Assembly (NCBI RefSeq): GCF_001399675.1
Contig: NZ_LJCO01000082.1
Coordinates: forward strand, 36,117-100,116
Direction of reading: 5' to 3'
DNA length: 64,000 bases
Source: Paenalicyclobacillus ferrooxydans
GTDB lineage: Bacteria; Bacillota; Bacilli; Alicyclobacillales; Alicyclobacillaceae
Below are positions 7,721 through 16,721 of this stretch, piece by piece. The translations under genes and the position numbers were made by a program. The stretch's first letter is position 1. Each line of letters starts with the position of its first letter. The notes beneath the pieces are model-generated. The model was not told where the DNA came from and made no database searches. It saw only the letters and a list, made by a program, of their open reading frames with translations.

Positions 7721-9415
7721 ATGGTACCGGGAGCATCCATCGGTAGACGCGTGCGTCACTTCCAACGTTATCGTGAGATTACACAATTGCTCGTGGCGAA
7801 TGGCTTCGGGTGGTTCATCGCGGAGATTGGGCTGTCTGATCTTCTCGATTACCCAAGGAGATGGCTAAAAAAGTCGCCTCCGGAACGCGTGACATTATCA
7901 ACGTATGAACGTGTCCGGAAGGTGATGGAGCAACTTGGACCGACCTTTGTGAAACTCGGTCAACTGGCGAGTGTGCGCCGGGACCTGTTTCCGTCCGCGC
8001 TGATTGATGAGTTGTCTAAACTCCAGGATGACGTTTCTCCTGTCGCGATGGATCAAGTGCGCATAGCAGTAGAGGCAGAACTTGGTCTGCCTGTTGATGA
8101 GATATTTGATGAACTCGATCCGATGCCTGTCGGAGCGGCCTCGATTGGTCAGGTTCACCGCGGCGTGCTTCGAACCGGTGAAGAGGTTGCTGTCAAGGTC
8201 CAACGACCCGATGTTGAGCGACAGATTCGAGTCGATTTGGAAATTCTCATGGATTTTGCTCTGATGGCAGAACGGCACTTTGACTGGGCGAAGCACTACG
8301 CGCTTTCCGACGTTGTGGAAGAGTTTCGGACCACGATTTTGCGCGAGCTCGACTATCAGATTGAAGGGCGCAATGCCGATAAACTTCGTGAGATTCACAA
8401 GCGTGATGGAAACCTGAAAATCCCCGAGATCTATTGGGATTTGACGACACCGAAACTTCTTGTCATGGAATACGTGGGAGGTTTGAAATTGACCAACCGC
8501 GACAGTATGGTAGAGCAGGGGTATGACTGCAGGGATGTTGCGGAGCAAGCGGTCAATGCAATTTTGACAGAGCTTTTACTGCACGGTTTTTTTCATGCTG
8601 ACCCGCATCCTGGCAATCTTGCAGTGATGCCAAATGGCAATCTGGTGATGATGGATTTCGGTATGGTTGGCAAGTTGTCGCCAGATACGAGGGGATACTT
8701 GGCATCACTTGTGATTGCGTTGATGCGTCGAGACAGTGAAGCGATTCTCCGGACGCTGTACCGAATGGGTGTTGTCCCGTTAAACGTGGACGACGGCAAG
8801 CTGCGGCACGACGTAGAGGCGCTGCGAGATAAGTATTACGACGTCTCCTTCCATGAAATCAGTATGGCTGAGGCTACGTCTGACCTGTTTACGGTTGCTT
8901 ATAAGCATCACATCAAAATCCCGTCCGACCTTACTCTGGTCGGAAAAACATTGCTTACCCTGGAGGGGGTGCTTGAGCACCTTGCGCCGGATTTTCGCAT
9001 CCTTGATATCGCCGAACCATTTGGGCGCCGTCTGCTGCGCGAACGGTTGAACCCGAAGAATGTCACAAGGGACACCGTCCGCGGGGCGTTTGACGTCTTT
9101 GACTTTCTCATTGATCTGCCTCGTCAAGCCCGTTCCATCGTGCAGGGCCTGGCTCGCGGGCGAGTCAAAGTAGAGCTCGACTTTGGCGAGTTCGAGCGAA
9201 TCGTGCGTCAGATTACACGCATCAGCAATCGTTTTACACTGTCGGTCATGCTGCTGTCTCTGAGTATTTTTTTGGCCGGTTTGATGGTAGCTTCATCACT
9301 CGCAAAATCCCCAAGCCAGTTGTGGTCATTCCCGTTTAATGACATCGTCCTCGGCGTTGGTGTTGTGCTCGGCGGGTTTGTCATGTGGTCGATCTTTCGG
9401 TCTGGCAAGTCTTAG
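7721..9415 (+). CDS. ABC1/UbiB family atypical kinase
   Basis: About 564 residues of the ABC1 (UbiB/AarF/COQ8) family, which in other organisms supports quinone biosynthesis through ATPase or kinase-like activity at the membrane. Family features in order: the KxGQ motif in FVKLGQLASVRRD, the Ala-rich nucleotide loop VGAASIGQVHRG, the Lys in VAVKVQRP, the catalytic HADPHPGN and the DFGMVG metal site. Two hydrophobic helices end the protein, as is usual. I prefer ATG 7721, with GGAGAGG 10 bases upstream and family-like GRRVRHFQRYREI just after; ATG 7694 behind AAGGAAG is an alternative. A role in menaquinone metabolism is inferred from the family. Confidence 0.9.
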   Translation: MVPGASIGRRVRHFQRYREITQLLVANGFGWFIAEIGLSDLLDYPRRWLKKSPPERVTLSTYERVRKVMEQLGPTFVKLGQLASVRRDLFPSALIDELSKLQDDVSPVAMDQVRIAVEAELGLPVDEIFDELDPMPVGAASIGQVHRGVLRTGEEVAVKVQRPDVERQIRVDLEILMDFALMAERHFDWAKHYALSDVVEEFRTTILRELDYQIEGRNADKLREIHKRDGNLKIPEIYWDLTTPKLLVMEYVGGLKLTNRDSMVEQGYDCRDVAEQAVNAILTELLLHGFFHADPHPGNLAVMPNGNLVMMDFGMVGKLSPDTRGYLASLVIALMRRDSEAILRTLYRMGVVPLNVDDGKLRHDVEALRDKYYDVSFHEISMAEATSDLFTVAYKHHIKIPSDLTLVGKTLLTLEGVLEHLAPDFRILDIAEPFGRRLLRERLNPKNVTRDTVRGAFDVFDFLIDLPRQARSIVQGLARGRVKVELDFGEFERIVRQITRISNRFTLSVMLLSLSIFLAGLMVASSLAKSPSQLWSFPFNDIVLGVGVVLGGFVMWSIFRSGKS

Positions 9416-9469
9416 CCGAGCGGACTCCTGTATGTCGGCACACGGGTGCCGGTCCCGAGTTCAATTGTC

Positions 9470-9934
9470 TTACTTCTGTGGACTGTCCCACCCTTTAAAT
9501 GGATTACCGGTGTAAAAGACGGTACCCCGAGCGGAAGCGACCAGTTTGCCATCTTCGCGTTCAACGCGAATGTCAAACAGGCCGGTGCGTCGGGTGACGT
9601 TCAGTTCACTTGCGGTGGCGCGCAGCACGCTGCCGTTCAAAGCGGGCCGACAGTAGGTAATCGATACGTCGAGCGCAACAGCCTCCAGTCCTCTGGAGTT
9701 ACTCGCCACCGCCAAGGCGCTGTCGGCCAGCGAAAAGATGGCCCCGCCATGTGGGGTGCCATGGGGATTCATGTGTTCCGGGCCGACAGTCATTTCGACC
9801 GTGCCGATGCCTGGCTTCAGATCTACCAGGCGCATGCCAAGGAGTTGGGAAAACGGATCGAGATCGGGATGAAGAACTTTATCTGTGGTTTCGACGCCAG
9901 GCATAGCTAGCTTGTCTTGATGCAAATCAGCCAA
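9470..9934 (-). CDS. Hotdog-fold acyl-CoA thioesterase (PaaI-like)
   Basis: A protein of about 154 residues with a single hotdog domain. The family signature NPHGTPHGGAIFSLADSA is clear; its HGG and the following Asp belong to the thioesterase active site. These enzymes hydrolyse acyl- or aryl-CoA thioesters, and PaaI members rescue CoA stuck as dead-end phenylacetyl-CoA derivatives. The start is set by GGAGGG 8 bases before TTG 9934; ATG 9904 has no ribosome site. Divergent from the MscS gene, 37 bp away. The substrate is unknown, although the enoyl-CoA and hydroxyacyl-CoA enzymes at 31-34 kb make a CoA-recycling role plausible. Confidence 0.85.
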   Translation of the reverse strand: MADLHQDKLAMPGVETTDKVLHPDLDPFSQLLGMRLVDLKPGIGTVEMTVGPEHMNPHGTPHGGAIFSLADSALAVASNSRGLEAVALDVSITYCRPALNGSVLRATASELNVTRRTGLFDIRVEREDGKLVASARGTVFYTGNPFKGWDSPQK

Positions 9935-9971
9935 TTTACCAGCCCTCCAGAATTGGTTTGTGATGTAGCGA

Positions 9972-10862
9972 ATGGATGTGAACCACAAACTTATTACTAC
10001 ATACATTCAACCATTTCTCAATCGGGAAGGAATGTTTTCGTTGAAAAGGCCGATGTTCCGGTTTTTGTGGATGACGATCTGGCTGATTGCGCTCTCCATT
10101 TTGCTGAATGTCCTCCTGGACAGTAAGATTATCTCGCTCTATACCGGTGTCAGCCACTCGTGGGTGAGTTGGCTCATCTGCTTGTTGTGGTTGTTTGTAG
10201 CGTCTATGTTAATTCGCTACTCCTCAAAGGCTATTCAAAACTCGATCAACAGGAGTTCACAGTTCGCCAAGATATCGGTTCTTGTAGCCCGGGTATATAG
10301 TACTGTGGGCTATGCTTTCATGATTGTGATTGGGCTGCACCTCATACATATCAAAGTGGGCAGTATTTTGGTTGGAGGTGCGCTGACCGGTGTCGTCGTC
10401 GGCATCGGAGCTCAGTCGACGTTGTCTAATGTTTTCGCAGGCATCATCTTGTTAACGCTGCATCCATTTTCTATCGGACAAACAATCACCGTCAGAACGT
10501 ATCTATTCAGCGGAGTGGAGTACAGCGGGGTTGTTGAGGATATCAATTGGTATCACACGGTGATTCGCGAGAATGGTCAAAAGCGAGTCATTCCGAACTC
10601 GGCTATGATACAGTCGGCTATCACAATCATTTCAGATACTCATTCAATGGTGTATCCGGTGCCCGTTCCGTACAGTGTGTCGATCGATGAATTTAAGCAG
10701 GCTCTGATGGAGAAAACGGGCGATAGTGTTGACGTGATTGTACGGGAGTTTCGTCAGGATGAATATGTCCTTGATGTTACAATACCAAGTCAGATGAAGC
10801 CGGATGACCTGCGCGCGGTTCTGAATCATTACCAGAACCGAGGCCAGAAACAGGAATTGTAA
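9972..10862 (+). CDS. MscS-family mechanosensitive channel
   Basis: A 296-residue small-conductance channel-type protein. Several N-terminal membrane helices lead to the pore-lining TM3, seen as ILVGGALTGVVVGIGAQSTLSN followed by the beta domain entry PFSIGQTI. The Gly/Ala-packed TM3 and the GAQ motif are diagnostic of the MscS family. The protein would release solutes upon hypo-osmotic shock. The start is uncertain: ATG 9972 has a weak ribosome site, and ATG 10032 follows GGGAAGGA almost without spacing. Divergent from the thioesterase gene. Confidence 0.9.
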   Translation: MDVNHKLITTYIQPFLNREGMFSLKRPMFRFLWMTIWLIALSILLNVLLDSKIISLYTGVSHSWVSWLICLLWLFVASMLIRYSSKAIQNSINRSSQFAKISVLVARVYSTVGYAFMIVIGLHLIHIKVGSILVGGALTGVVVGIGAQSTLSNVFAGIILLTLHPFSIGQTITVRTYLFSGVEYSGVVEDINWYHTVIRENGQKRVIPNSAMIQSAITIISDTHSMVYPVPVPYSVSIDEFKQALMEKTGDSVDVIVREFRQDEYVLDVTIPSQMKPDDLRAVLNHYQNRGQKQEL

Positions 10863-10945
10863 GACGCCTATCGACAATATCTACCGAGAGGATATAATTG
10901 TTGAAGTGTCTCACGCAATGAAAACAAGGTTGGGGGCAAGAATCC

Positions 10946-12442
10946 ATGAACCATCGGACAAATCGCCGCATGGTCACGGCGGCCATGATGGTCGCTATCC
11001 TACTCGTCGCGATTGACGTAACCGTCGTCAGTACTGCGATGCCGACGATTGTCAGTGATTTAAGCGGAATCAACCTGCTCAGTTGGGTCTTTGCCATCTA
11101 CACACTGACAACATCTGTGACGACCCCGATTTACGGGAAGTTGGCAGACCTCTATGGCCGAAAGACCATTTTCAGTATTGGCGTGGTTTTGTTTTTGCTC
11201 GGCTCCATTCTTTCCGGAGCTTCGCAAACCATGATGCAGCTCATCTGGTTCCGCGCGTTGCAGGGAATCGGGGCAGGAGCGGTAATGCCTATCACGTTTA
11301 CGATTATTGGTGACTTGTTCTCCGGCGAAGAACGAGCCAAAATGCAGGGCTTGTTCAGTTCCGTCTGGGGTATCGCAGGTATCCTCGGTCCTCTTGTCGG
11401 AGGATTTTTCGTTGATTATGGGTCGTGGCGCTGGATCTTTTATATTAACGTCCCGATTGGTATCATCTCACTCGTGCTTGTATGGTTCAACCTGCATGAA
11501 AGTTTTGAACGGAGATCGCACAAGGTGGACTTCCTTGGTGCGGCACTGTTCACCGTTTCGATCTCATCACTTCTCTACGCACTCTTAAATGGCGGAAAGC
11601 CGAATTTCGCTTGGACGTCGGTAAATATCCTTGGTCTGTTTGCAATTACTGTTGTTGGTCTCATCTTGTTCGTGGTTGTGGAACTGAAAGCCAAAGAGCC
11701 CATGCTGCCGCTGACCTTGTTCAAGATGCGTATTATCGCTGTGTCTAATGTTGCCAGTTTCTTGGCAAGCGCGGTCTTGATTGCGAGCAACGTGTATCTG
11801 CCAATGTGGATTCAGTCGATTCTGGGACACAGTGCAACGAGTTCTGGTCTCACCTTGATGCCGATGTCTATCGGCTGGCCGATCGCAGCGACAATTGGCG
11901 GACGCCTGATGTATAAGGTCGGTTCGAAGAGCATCTCTGTTCTCGGCGGTATTCTCATCGTCGCGGGATGCGTGTGGTTGAGTTTTGTAGGATTGCACAC
12001 TCCGTATTGGTATCTCGTCGTCATCATGGTCGTGATTGGATTAGGCATGGGTTTCTCCATGACACCGTTCACCGTCCTGATTCAGGCGTCCGTACCGTGG
12101 CGGCTTCGCGGGTCTGCAACGGCATCGAATACCTTTATGCGATCGCTTGGCCAGACCATGGGCGTGGCCATTTACGGAACCTGGTTTAACAACGCGGTAA
12201 CGCAGCACGTCAAGACACAGTTTGCGAGTGGGCAACCGCCAAAGAACTTTAGCAAACTGCTTACACCAGGCGCCGCGATCGATCACGTTCCGAAAGAGGT
12301 CCTGACAGCCGTGCACACAGTGTTGTCACAGTCGCTGCATACGGTGTTTGTTGTGGTGATGGCAACGTCCGTGATTACCTTGCTTTCGATTTTATTCCTG
12401 CCGCTGCACAAAACGGTAATGCAACACCAAGTCACGGAGTAA
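10946..12442 (+). CDS. MFS multidrug exporter, DHA2 (14-TM) family
   Basis: A 498-residue proton-coupled exporter of the EmrB/QacA type. Motif D1 appears as IDVTVVSTAMPTIV in the first helix, motif A as GKLADLYGRKTIF in the first cytoplasmic loop, and the motif C region as GPLVGGFFVDYGSWRWIFYINVPIG. Length and fourteen hydrophobic segments fit DHA2 transporters. It starts at ATG 10946 behind a G-rich region (GGTTGGGGG). It stands alone between the MscS gene and a strong terminator, without a membrane-fusion or TetR/MarR partner nearby. Substrate unknown. Confidence 0.9.
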   Translation: MNHRTNRRMVTAAMMVAILLVAIDVTVVSTAMPTIVSDLSGINLLSWVFAIYTLTTSVTTPIYGKLADLYGRKTIFSIGVVLFLLGSILSGASQTMMQLIWFRALQGIGAGAVMPITFTIIGDLFSGEERAKMQGLFSSVWGIAGILGPLVGGFFVDYGSWRWIFYINVPIGIISLVLVWFNLHESFERRSHKVDFLGAALFTVSISSLLYALLNGGKPNFAWTSVNILGLFAITVVGLILFVVVELKAKEPMLPLTLFKMRIIAVSNVASFLASAVLIASNVYLPMWIQSILGHSATSSGLTLMPMSIGWPIAATIGGRLMYKVGSKSISVLGGILIVAGCVWLSFVGLHTPYWYLVVIMVVIGLGMGFSMTPFTVLIQASVPWRLRGSATASNTFMRSLGQTMGVAIYGTWFNNAVTQHVKTQFASGQPPKNFSKLLTPGAAIDHVPKEVLTAVHTVLSQSLHTVFVVVMATSVITLLSILFLPLHKTVMQHQVTE

Positions 12443-12484
12443 CATCAGTACCTGAACGGCATCACGAGGTACCGTAACGAATAA

Positions 12485-12520
12485 CGGAAGGCCCCTTGTA
12501 CATGTACAAGGGGCCTTCCG
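12485..12520. terminator. Perfect palindromic terminator after the DHA2 exporter
   Basis: A 36-bp perfect inverted repeat (CGGAAGGCCCCTTGTACA and its complement, centred on CATG). It begins 43 bp after the exporter stop. No long T-run follows on the plus strand, but stem strength and position make a terminator the best reading. Confidence 0.8.
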
Positions 12521-12564
12521 ATTTGAAAGTACTTGATTGAATCTCAGGTCTTCGGTAAAATAAA

Positions 12565-12635
12565 GTCCTTTCAGGACAATACAAGGAACCACAAACAAAG
12601 ACGGACCGGGCAAGGGGTTGAATTGCTGGGTCCGT
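12565..12635 (+). promoter_or_regulatory. Structured leader upstream of helD
   Basis: Two small hairpins precede helD: GTCCT-TTC-AGGAC at 12565-12577, and a 7-bp ACGGACC/GGTCCGT stem spanning 12601-12635. They are too weak to name; they may simply shape the 5' untranslated region. I see no known riboswitch consensus here. Confidence 0.3.
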
Positions 12636-12679
12636 AATTTGGTCTGTGGAGCTTTTCCATGTGTTACGGAGGGATGCTG

Positions 12680-14869
12680 ATGAGTTTCGACGTGATGGAG
12701 TCTGTGCCGCAAGACCCTGAGCATGAGGAAAAGAAACGACTTACCTACGTGCTCTCGCGAGTGGGCGATATGCTCCAACGCCTCGCCGCAATTCCCCGGT
12801 ATTTTAACGAGGATACCTCCGAGCCCCAGACAGCAGACGAAGTCGCTCAGCAGACGGTGGAGCGTCTTCGCGACGAACAAATCGACGCACTTCGGCGAAG
12901 CCAGTCTGAACCGTACTTTGGCAGACTTGACCTCATCGAGGAGAACGAGTCGAGTGCCTTGACCTTGTACATCGGCAAGCGCGGCGTCGAGGACAGTCAC
13001 ACTGGGGACCGCTTGGTGATTGATTGGCGCGCTCCCATTGCGAGTATCTTCTACTCGTTCAGTGGCCAGGGACTGGCCCGGTACGAAGCACCGGACGGAA
13101 TCATTGAAGCTGATGTTCTGCTCAAGCGAAACCTCGCCGTTCGAGATGGCCAACTCATCCGGCTCGTGGACAGTTATGTAAAGGGACAAGAGAACCTGAA
13201 TGTCACTGACGAATTCTTGTTGTACCGACTTTCAGAGCACAAGGAAAGCCGCCTGAGAGATATCGTCTCGACGATTCAGGCTGAGCAGGACAGGATTATT
13301 CGCGCTGACCGAAACCTGGCGATCGTCATTCAAGGCGTTGCCGGCAGCGGGAAAACCACAGTTGCACTGCACCGCCTCGCATACCTCTTGTATCAGCACT
13401 CCGAGCGGATGCGTACACATCGAATGGTGATATTTGCGCCTAACGCCATGTTTGTTGAATATATCTCGGAAGTTCTGCCTGAGCTTGGCGTGGGCGGGAT
13501 TCGCCAGACTACGTTTGCCAAATGGGCGCTTCAGGTGTTGGACCAAAAAGTAGCGTTGGCCGATCCGATGAACCGCTATGAACGTTGGTTTTCGGTTCAC
13601 AAAGATAAGATGGTGGAACGAGAATTTCATGTCACTCGGTTCAAGGGCTCTATGCAATTCCTTAAACAGTTGGAACACACACTCACGGTCATCGAGAAAA
13701 ACATCGTTCCAAACGGCGACTTCGAACCGTGGGATGGGGCAGTGTTGCTGGAGTCAGACATTCGTAGGTGGTTCTTCGAAGAGTATCGACATTACCCAAT
13801 TGCCCCACGCCGTGACCGGGTGCTTGCCAGAGTCAAGCGCTACATGGATATGGCTTATCGGGACGTCAAGGCTGATGACAAGACCGGATCGCGTAAAAAA
13901 CAGGGTGCCGCCAGGTTTCGAAGCTACTCAAAAAAATGGTCTGCGCTCACGGTCTATGATATTTACCAAGAAGTACTCGCTTCAACGCTTGAACTGCAGG
14001 GATTTGCTGGCGCCAAGGACGCCGGCAGACGAAAAGCTGGACAACGCACTGGCAGGGGGCCCGCCACCAGACCTCAAGTCAATCTGGAGGATTTGGCACC
14101 GCTTTTGTACATCCATCTGCGTCTGCACGGGATGGGCGGGGATGAGTCCTTTGACCACGTTGTGATCGACGAAGCACAAGATTTCTCACCGTTTCAGATT
14201 GCTGTGCTCCAGCACTATTGCCCAAGCGGGTCGTTCACGATCCTTGGAGACCTGTCACAAAGCATTCATGGGTATCAGGGAATTGGAAACTGGTCCGAGT
14301 TCCTCGACCGCTTTACGCAAGAACGGCGCGAATTCTTTCGCTTGGATGTCAGTTACCGATCGACGATGGAGATTATTGAGTTCGCAAACCATGTCATTCG
14401 ACGCTTCAAACAATTTACGCTTGCGAAACCGGTATTTCGGAGCGGTCAACCCGTCAAGGTCAAACAGGTTCCTGTCGGCACACGTTTGCAAGAGTCAGTC
14501 ACTGCGGTGAAGGACTTGATGCAGCAAGGTGCGAATACCGTGGCAGTCGTTTGCAGGGTCGAAGGAGAATGTCAGGAGGTTTACGATGCACTGATCACGG
14601 CCGGATTGACTGCCCACCAGATTACATCTCGTCAGCAGTCTTATCTTGGCGGTATCTCCGTGCTCCCGGTGTACTTAACGAAGGGCCTGGAATTTGACGC
14701 GGTACTCCTCTTAGATGTGGATGCAGCCAACTATGATGACAGTCCTGAGAGTGCAAAACTGCTTTATGTGGGATGTACGCGGGCCTTGCACCAACTTCAA
14801 ATTCACTACACTGAGGCCCCATCACCCCTCATCACGGAGGAGCGGGAAGGCACTGTTTCAGCTGGCTGA
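12680..14869 (+). CDS. helD: HelD-type superfamily 1 helicase-like ATPase
   Basis: About 729 residues, similar in size to Bacillus HelD, a UvrD-like protein that binds RNA polymerase and frees stalled or inactive complexes from DNA. The N-terminal region is a charged helical arm (about residues 10-80). Walker A is GVAGSGKTTVALHRLAYLL near residue 220, Walker B is VVIDEAQDFSPFQ, and the C-terminal helicase motifs include LDVSYRS (motif IV area) and TKGLEFDAVLLLDVD (motif V). The start is ATG 12680, six bases after GGAGGG; ATG 12659 upstream lacks a ribosome site. It is a single gene after a terminator. Confidence 0.9.
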   Translation: MSFDVMESVPQDPEHEEKKRLTYVLSRVGDMLQRLAAIPRYFNEDTSEPQTADEVAQQTVERLRDEQIDALRRSQSEPYFGRLDLIEENESSALTLYIGKRGVEDSHTGDRLVIDWRAPIASIFYSFSGQGLARYEAPDGIIEADVLLKRNLAVRDGQLIRLVDSYVKGQENLNVTDEFLLYRLSEHKESRLRDIVSTIQAEQDRIIRADRNLAIVIQGVAGSGKTTVALHRLAYLLYQHSERMRTHRMVIFAPNAMFVEYISEVLPELGVGGIRQTTFAKWALQVLDQKVALADPMNRYERWFSVHKDKMVEREFHVTRFKGSMQFLKQLEHTLTVIEKNIVPNGDFEPWDGAVLLESDIRRWFFEEYRHYPIAPRRDRVLARVKRYMDMAYRDVKADDKTGSRKKQGAARFRSYSKKWSALTVYDIYQEVLASTLELQGFAGAKDAGRRKAGQRTGRGPATRPQVNLEDLAPLLYIHLRLHGMGGDESFDHVVIDEAQDFSPFQIAVLQHYCPSGSFTILGDLSQSIHGYQGIGNWSEFLDRFTQERREFFRLDVSYRSTMEIIEFANHVIRRFKQFTLAKPVFRSGQPVKVKQVPVGTRLQESVTAVKDLMQQGANTVAVVCRVEGECQEVYDALITAGLTAHQITSRQQSYLGGISVLPVYLTKGLEFDAVLLLDVDAANYDDSPESAKLLYVGCTRALHQLQIHYTEAPSPLITEEREGTVSAG

Positions 14870-15008
14870 ATCTCCAGGACATTGGATGAATGTACCAGGT
14901 TATTTTTCTTGGAAGTAGTCAATTTGTACCTTGTCGGCACTTTTGCCACATGCCAAAATGAGTTCCGTAATCTACGAAATACCCGAAAGAGCGTGGGGAG
15001 GGATTCCG

Positions 15009-15857
15009 GTGGGCTTCGCGGTTGATCATGTATTGCATGCTGTCAATGACCCATACGACGTTCGCAGAGGCTTTGAGGATCGCTTTTCCCTCCACGGCAC
15101 CGCGGGTGGGAAACACCCCGATTGGGGTACATATAACGAGTTAGCCTACTTTGATTTGTCATATATCGAGTGGATTGGCATCCAAAATTTCATTCTTGCT
15201 GCACGAAGCCGATTCGGTCGAGAGGTGATGCGTAGTCTGTCTGTTCGTGAGGGCGTCGGCCAGTTTGCGCTTCGGACACACGAGATGGATGCTATCGTGG
15301 CTGATTGGGCTAGACGTGGGTTGCCGTTCTGGGGACCCGCCCATGGCGAGCGTATCCGCCCTGACGGGACTGTCATCCGCTGGCGGCTGCTGTTCCCAGG
15401 GCACACTGGATCAGATGACTACGCACTGCCGTTCTTGATTGAATGGGCCGAGTCTGATGAGGAACGACGTGCCGCTTTGACGGCTGCAGGAGCCATAGGC
15501 CGGCAGCCCCAGGACCTTCGTTTGTCTGCCATTCACTCGTTGGTAGGAAATATTGATGATTTTCGAGAAAGCTGGGAACCTTACTTTGGTCCGATGGATT
15601 CCGAAGAAATCCACATCCCAGACATTGGGGACTATGTCGCCTGCGAGATGGGCGGCGTACGAGTGTGCTTTTGGCGGCCGGAATCTATCGAGTTCCGACA
15701 GGAGTTAGAGAGATACGGTGAGCGGCCCGTTCAAATCGACCTTTTGCCCCATGGACAGCCGGAGGTCAAAGGTGTTTTGGATGCAAGTCTGGAGGCCTTT
15801 CATGGACTCCGTCTAAACGTCTTGTCTGCTGAAGTACCACTCAAAGCGGTGAAGTAA
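15009..15857 (+). CDS. Glyoxalase-like (VOC-fold) domain protein
   Basis: A protein of about 282 residues of the glyoxalase-like domain family found in many Bacilli. The first half opens with FAVDHVLHAVNDPYDV and continues TAGGKHPDWGTYNELAYF, typical of this family; the His and Glu could be metal ligands. GTG 15009 is preceded by GGGGAGGG at 6 bases and matches where the fold starts. Upstream in-frame starts (ATG 14958) are possible but have no ribosome site. No enzymatic activity is established for close relatives, so no substrate is proposed. Confidence 0.8.
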   Translation: MGFAVDHVLHAVNDPYDVRRGFEDRFSLHGTAGGKHPDWGTYNELAYFDLSYIEWIGIQNFILAARSRFGREVMRSLSVREGVGQFALRTHEMDAIVADWARRGLPFWGPAHGERIRPDGTVIRWRLLFPGHTGSDDYALPFLIEWAESDEERRAALTAAGAIGRQPQDLRLSAIHSLVGNIDDFRESWEPYFGPMDSEEIHIPDIGDYVACEMGGVRVCFWRPESIEFRQELERYGERPVQIDLLPHGQPEVKGVLDASLEAFHGLRLNVLSAEVPLKAVK

Positions 15858-15883
15858 ATACAAAGGGACTGACTGATAAACGA

Positions 15884-16549
15884 ATGGTAGCTTTCTTTTT
15901 GCATGCACTGGTGTCGATTTTCGCTGTCATGAATCCATTTGGAATTTTGCCGACATTTTTAGCGTTGACTACCGGTTACTCCCAACGAGAACAACGAGAT
16001 GTTGCAAAACGAACCGTTTTGCACAGTTTTGTCATCCTGTTGGCGTTCCTTTTGCTGGGGAATTTCATTTTACAGATGTTCAGTATCACTATCAGTGCCT
16101 TTCGCGTTGCGGGGGGCATCCTGTTGTTTGGTATTGCATATGACTTACTTCACGCAAAACCGTCTCCCATTCAGGACACCTCAGAAGAAACGGAACTTGT
16201 CAGTTCAGCAGACGGTGAACCTCTTCAGGGGCAGGAGGCAAGGCCAGACATCACCATTACACCGCTTGCAATCCCCGTGATTGCCGGCCCAGGGACCATT
16301 ACGAGTGTCATGGCGCTCGCTGCAGGGCCAAATCTCATCATGCGCAGTGGGGTAGTATTTGTTGCTTTCAGCGTAGTACTCGCGATCACATTTCTCATTT
16401 TCTACTACGCTTCGCACATCCATCAAAGGATCTCCCAAACCGGACTCAACGTAATCACCCGTTTAATGGGCTTCCTGCTCTCCATTATCGCCATTCAGAT
16501 GGCGGCAACCGGACTCGGCCAGTTGTTTCCTGGCCTGTTGCACGTTTAG
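15884..16549 (+). CDS. MarC/UPF0056 family membrane protein
   Basis: A 221-residue protein with six hydrophobic segments. The MarC pattern is visible: FAVMNPFGILPTFLALT at residues 13-29 and the repeated-half counterpart ITPLAIPVIAGPGTITSVM around residue 125. A polar Glu/Asp-rich loop separates the two halves. The original link of MarC to antibiotic resistance was withdrawn, so the role is unknown, possibly small-molecule transport. Starts at ATG 15884, 26 bp after the glyoxalase-like gene. Confidence 0.88.
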   Translation: MVAFFLHALVSIFAVMNPFGILPTFLALTTGYSQREQRDVAKRTVLHSFVILLAFLLLGNFILQMFSITISAFRVAGGILLFGIAYDLLHAKPSPIQDTSEETELVSSADGEPLQGQEARPDITITPLAIPVIAGPGTITSVMALAAGPNLIMRSGVVFVAFSVVLAITFLIFYYASHIHQRISQTGLNVITRLMGFLLSIIAIQMAATGLGQLFPGLLHV

Positions 16550-16610
16550 ATTTCGACTGTGCGAGTGTACGCAGGCGCACCGCGAGAGGGGTGCCAGGTG
16601 ATGTGAGTGG

Positions 16611-16633
16611 TGGACAGTGAGAATCACTGTCCA
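16611..16633. promoter_or_regulatory. Perfect 10-bp inverted repeat upstream of the aminopeptidase gene
   Basis: TGGACAGTGA and TCACTGTCCA are separated by GAA. No T-run follows, so it is either a weak terminator for marC or an operator for the aminopeptidase gene 89 bp downstream. Confidence 0.45.
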
Positions 16634-16721
16634 TTCGCACAGGGGGCCTGTTGTGCTATGCTGTACGCGTGTCAATACATAGGTACAAGCATCCTGAAGC
16701 TCACCAACGGGAGGGAAACGT

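Noticed and set aside
12565..12635. Riboswitch upstream of helD
   Set aside because: Two small stems exist but no conserved core of any riboswitch class that I know.
16611..16633. Small RNA or riboswitch upstream of the aminopeptidase
   Set aside because: Only one 10-bp hairpin is present and no known aptamer consensus; kept only as an inverted repeat.
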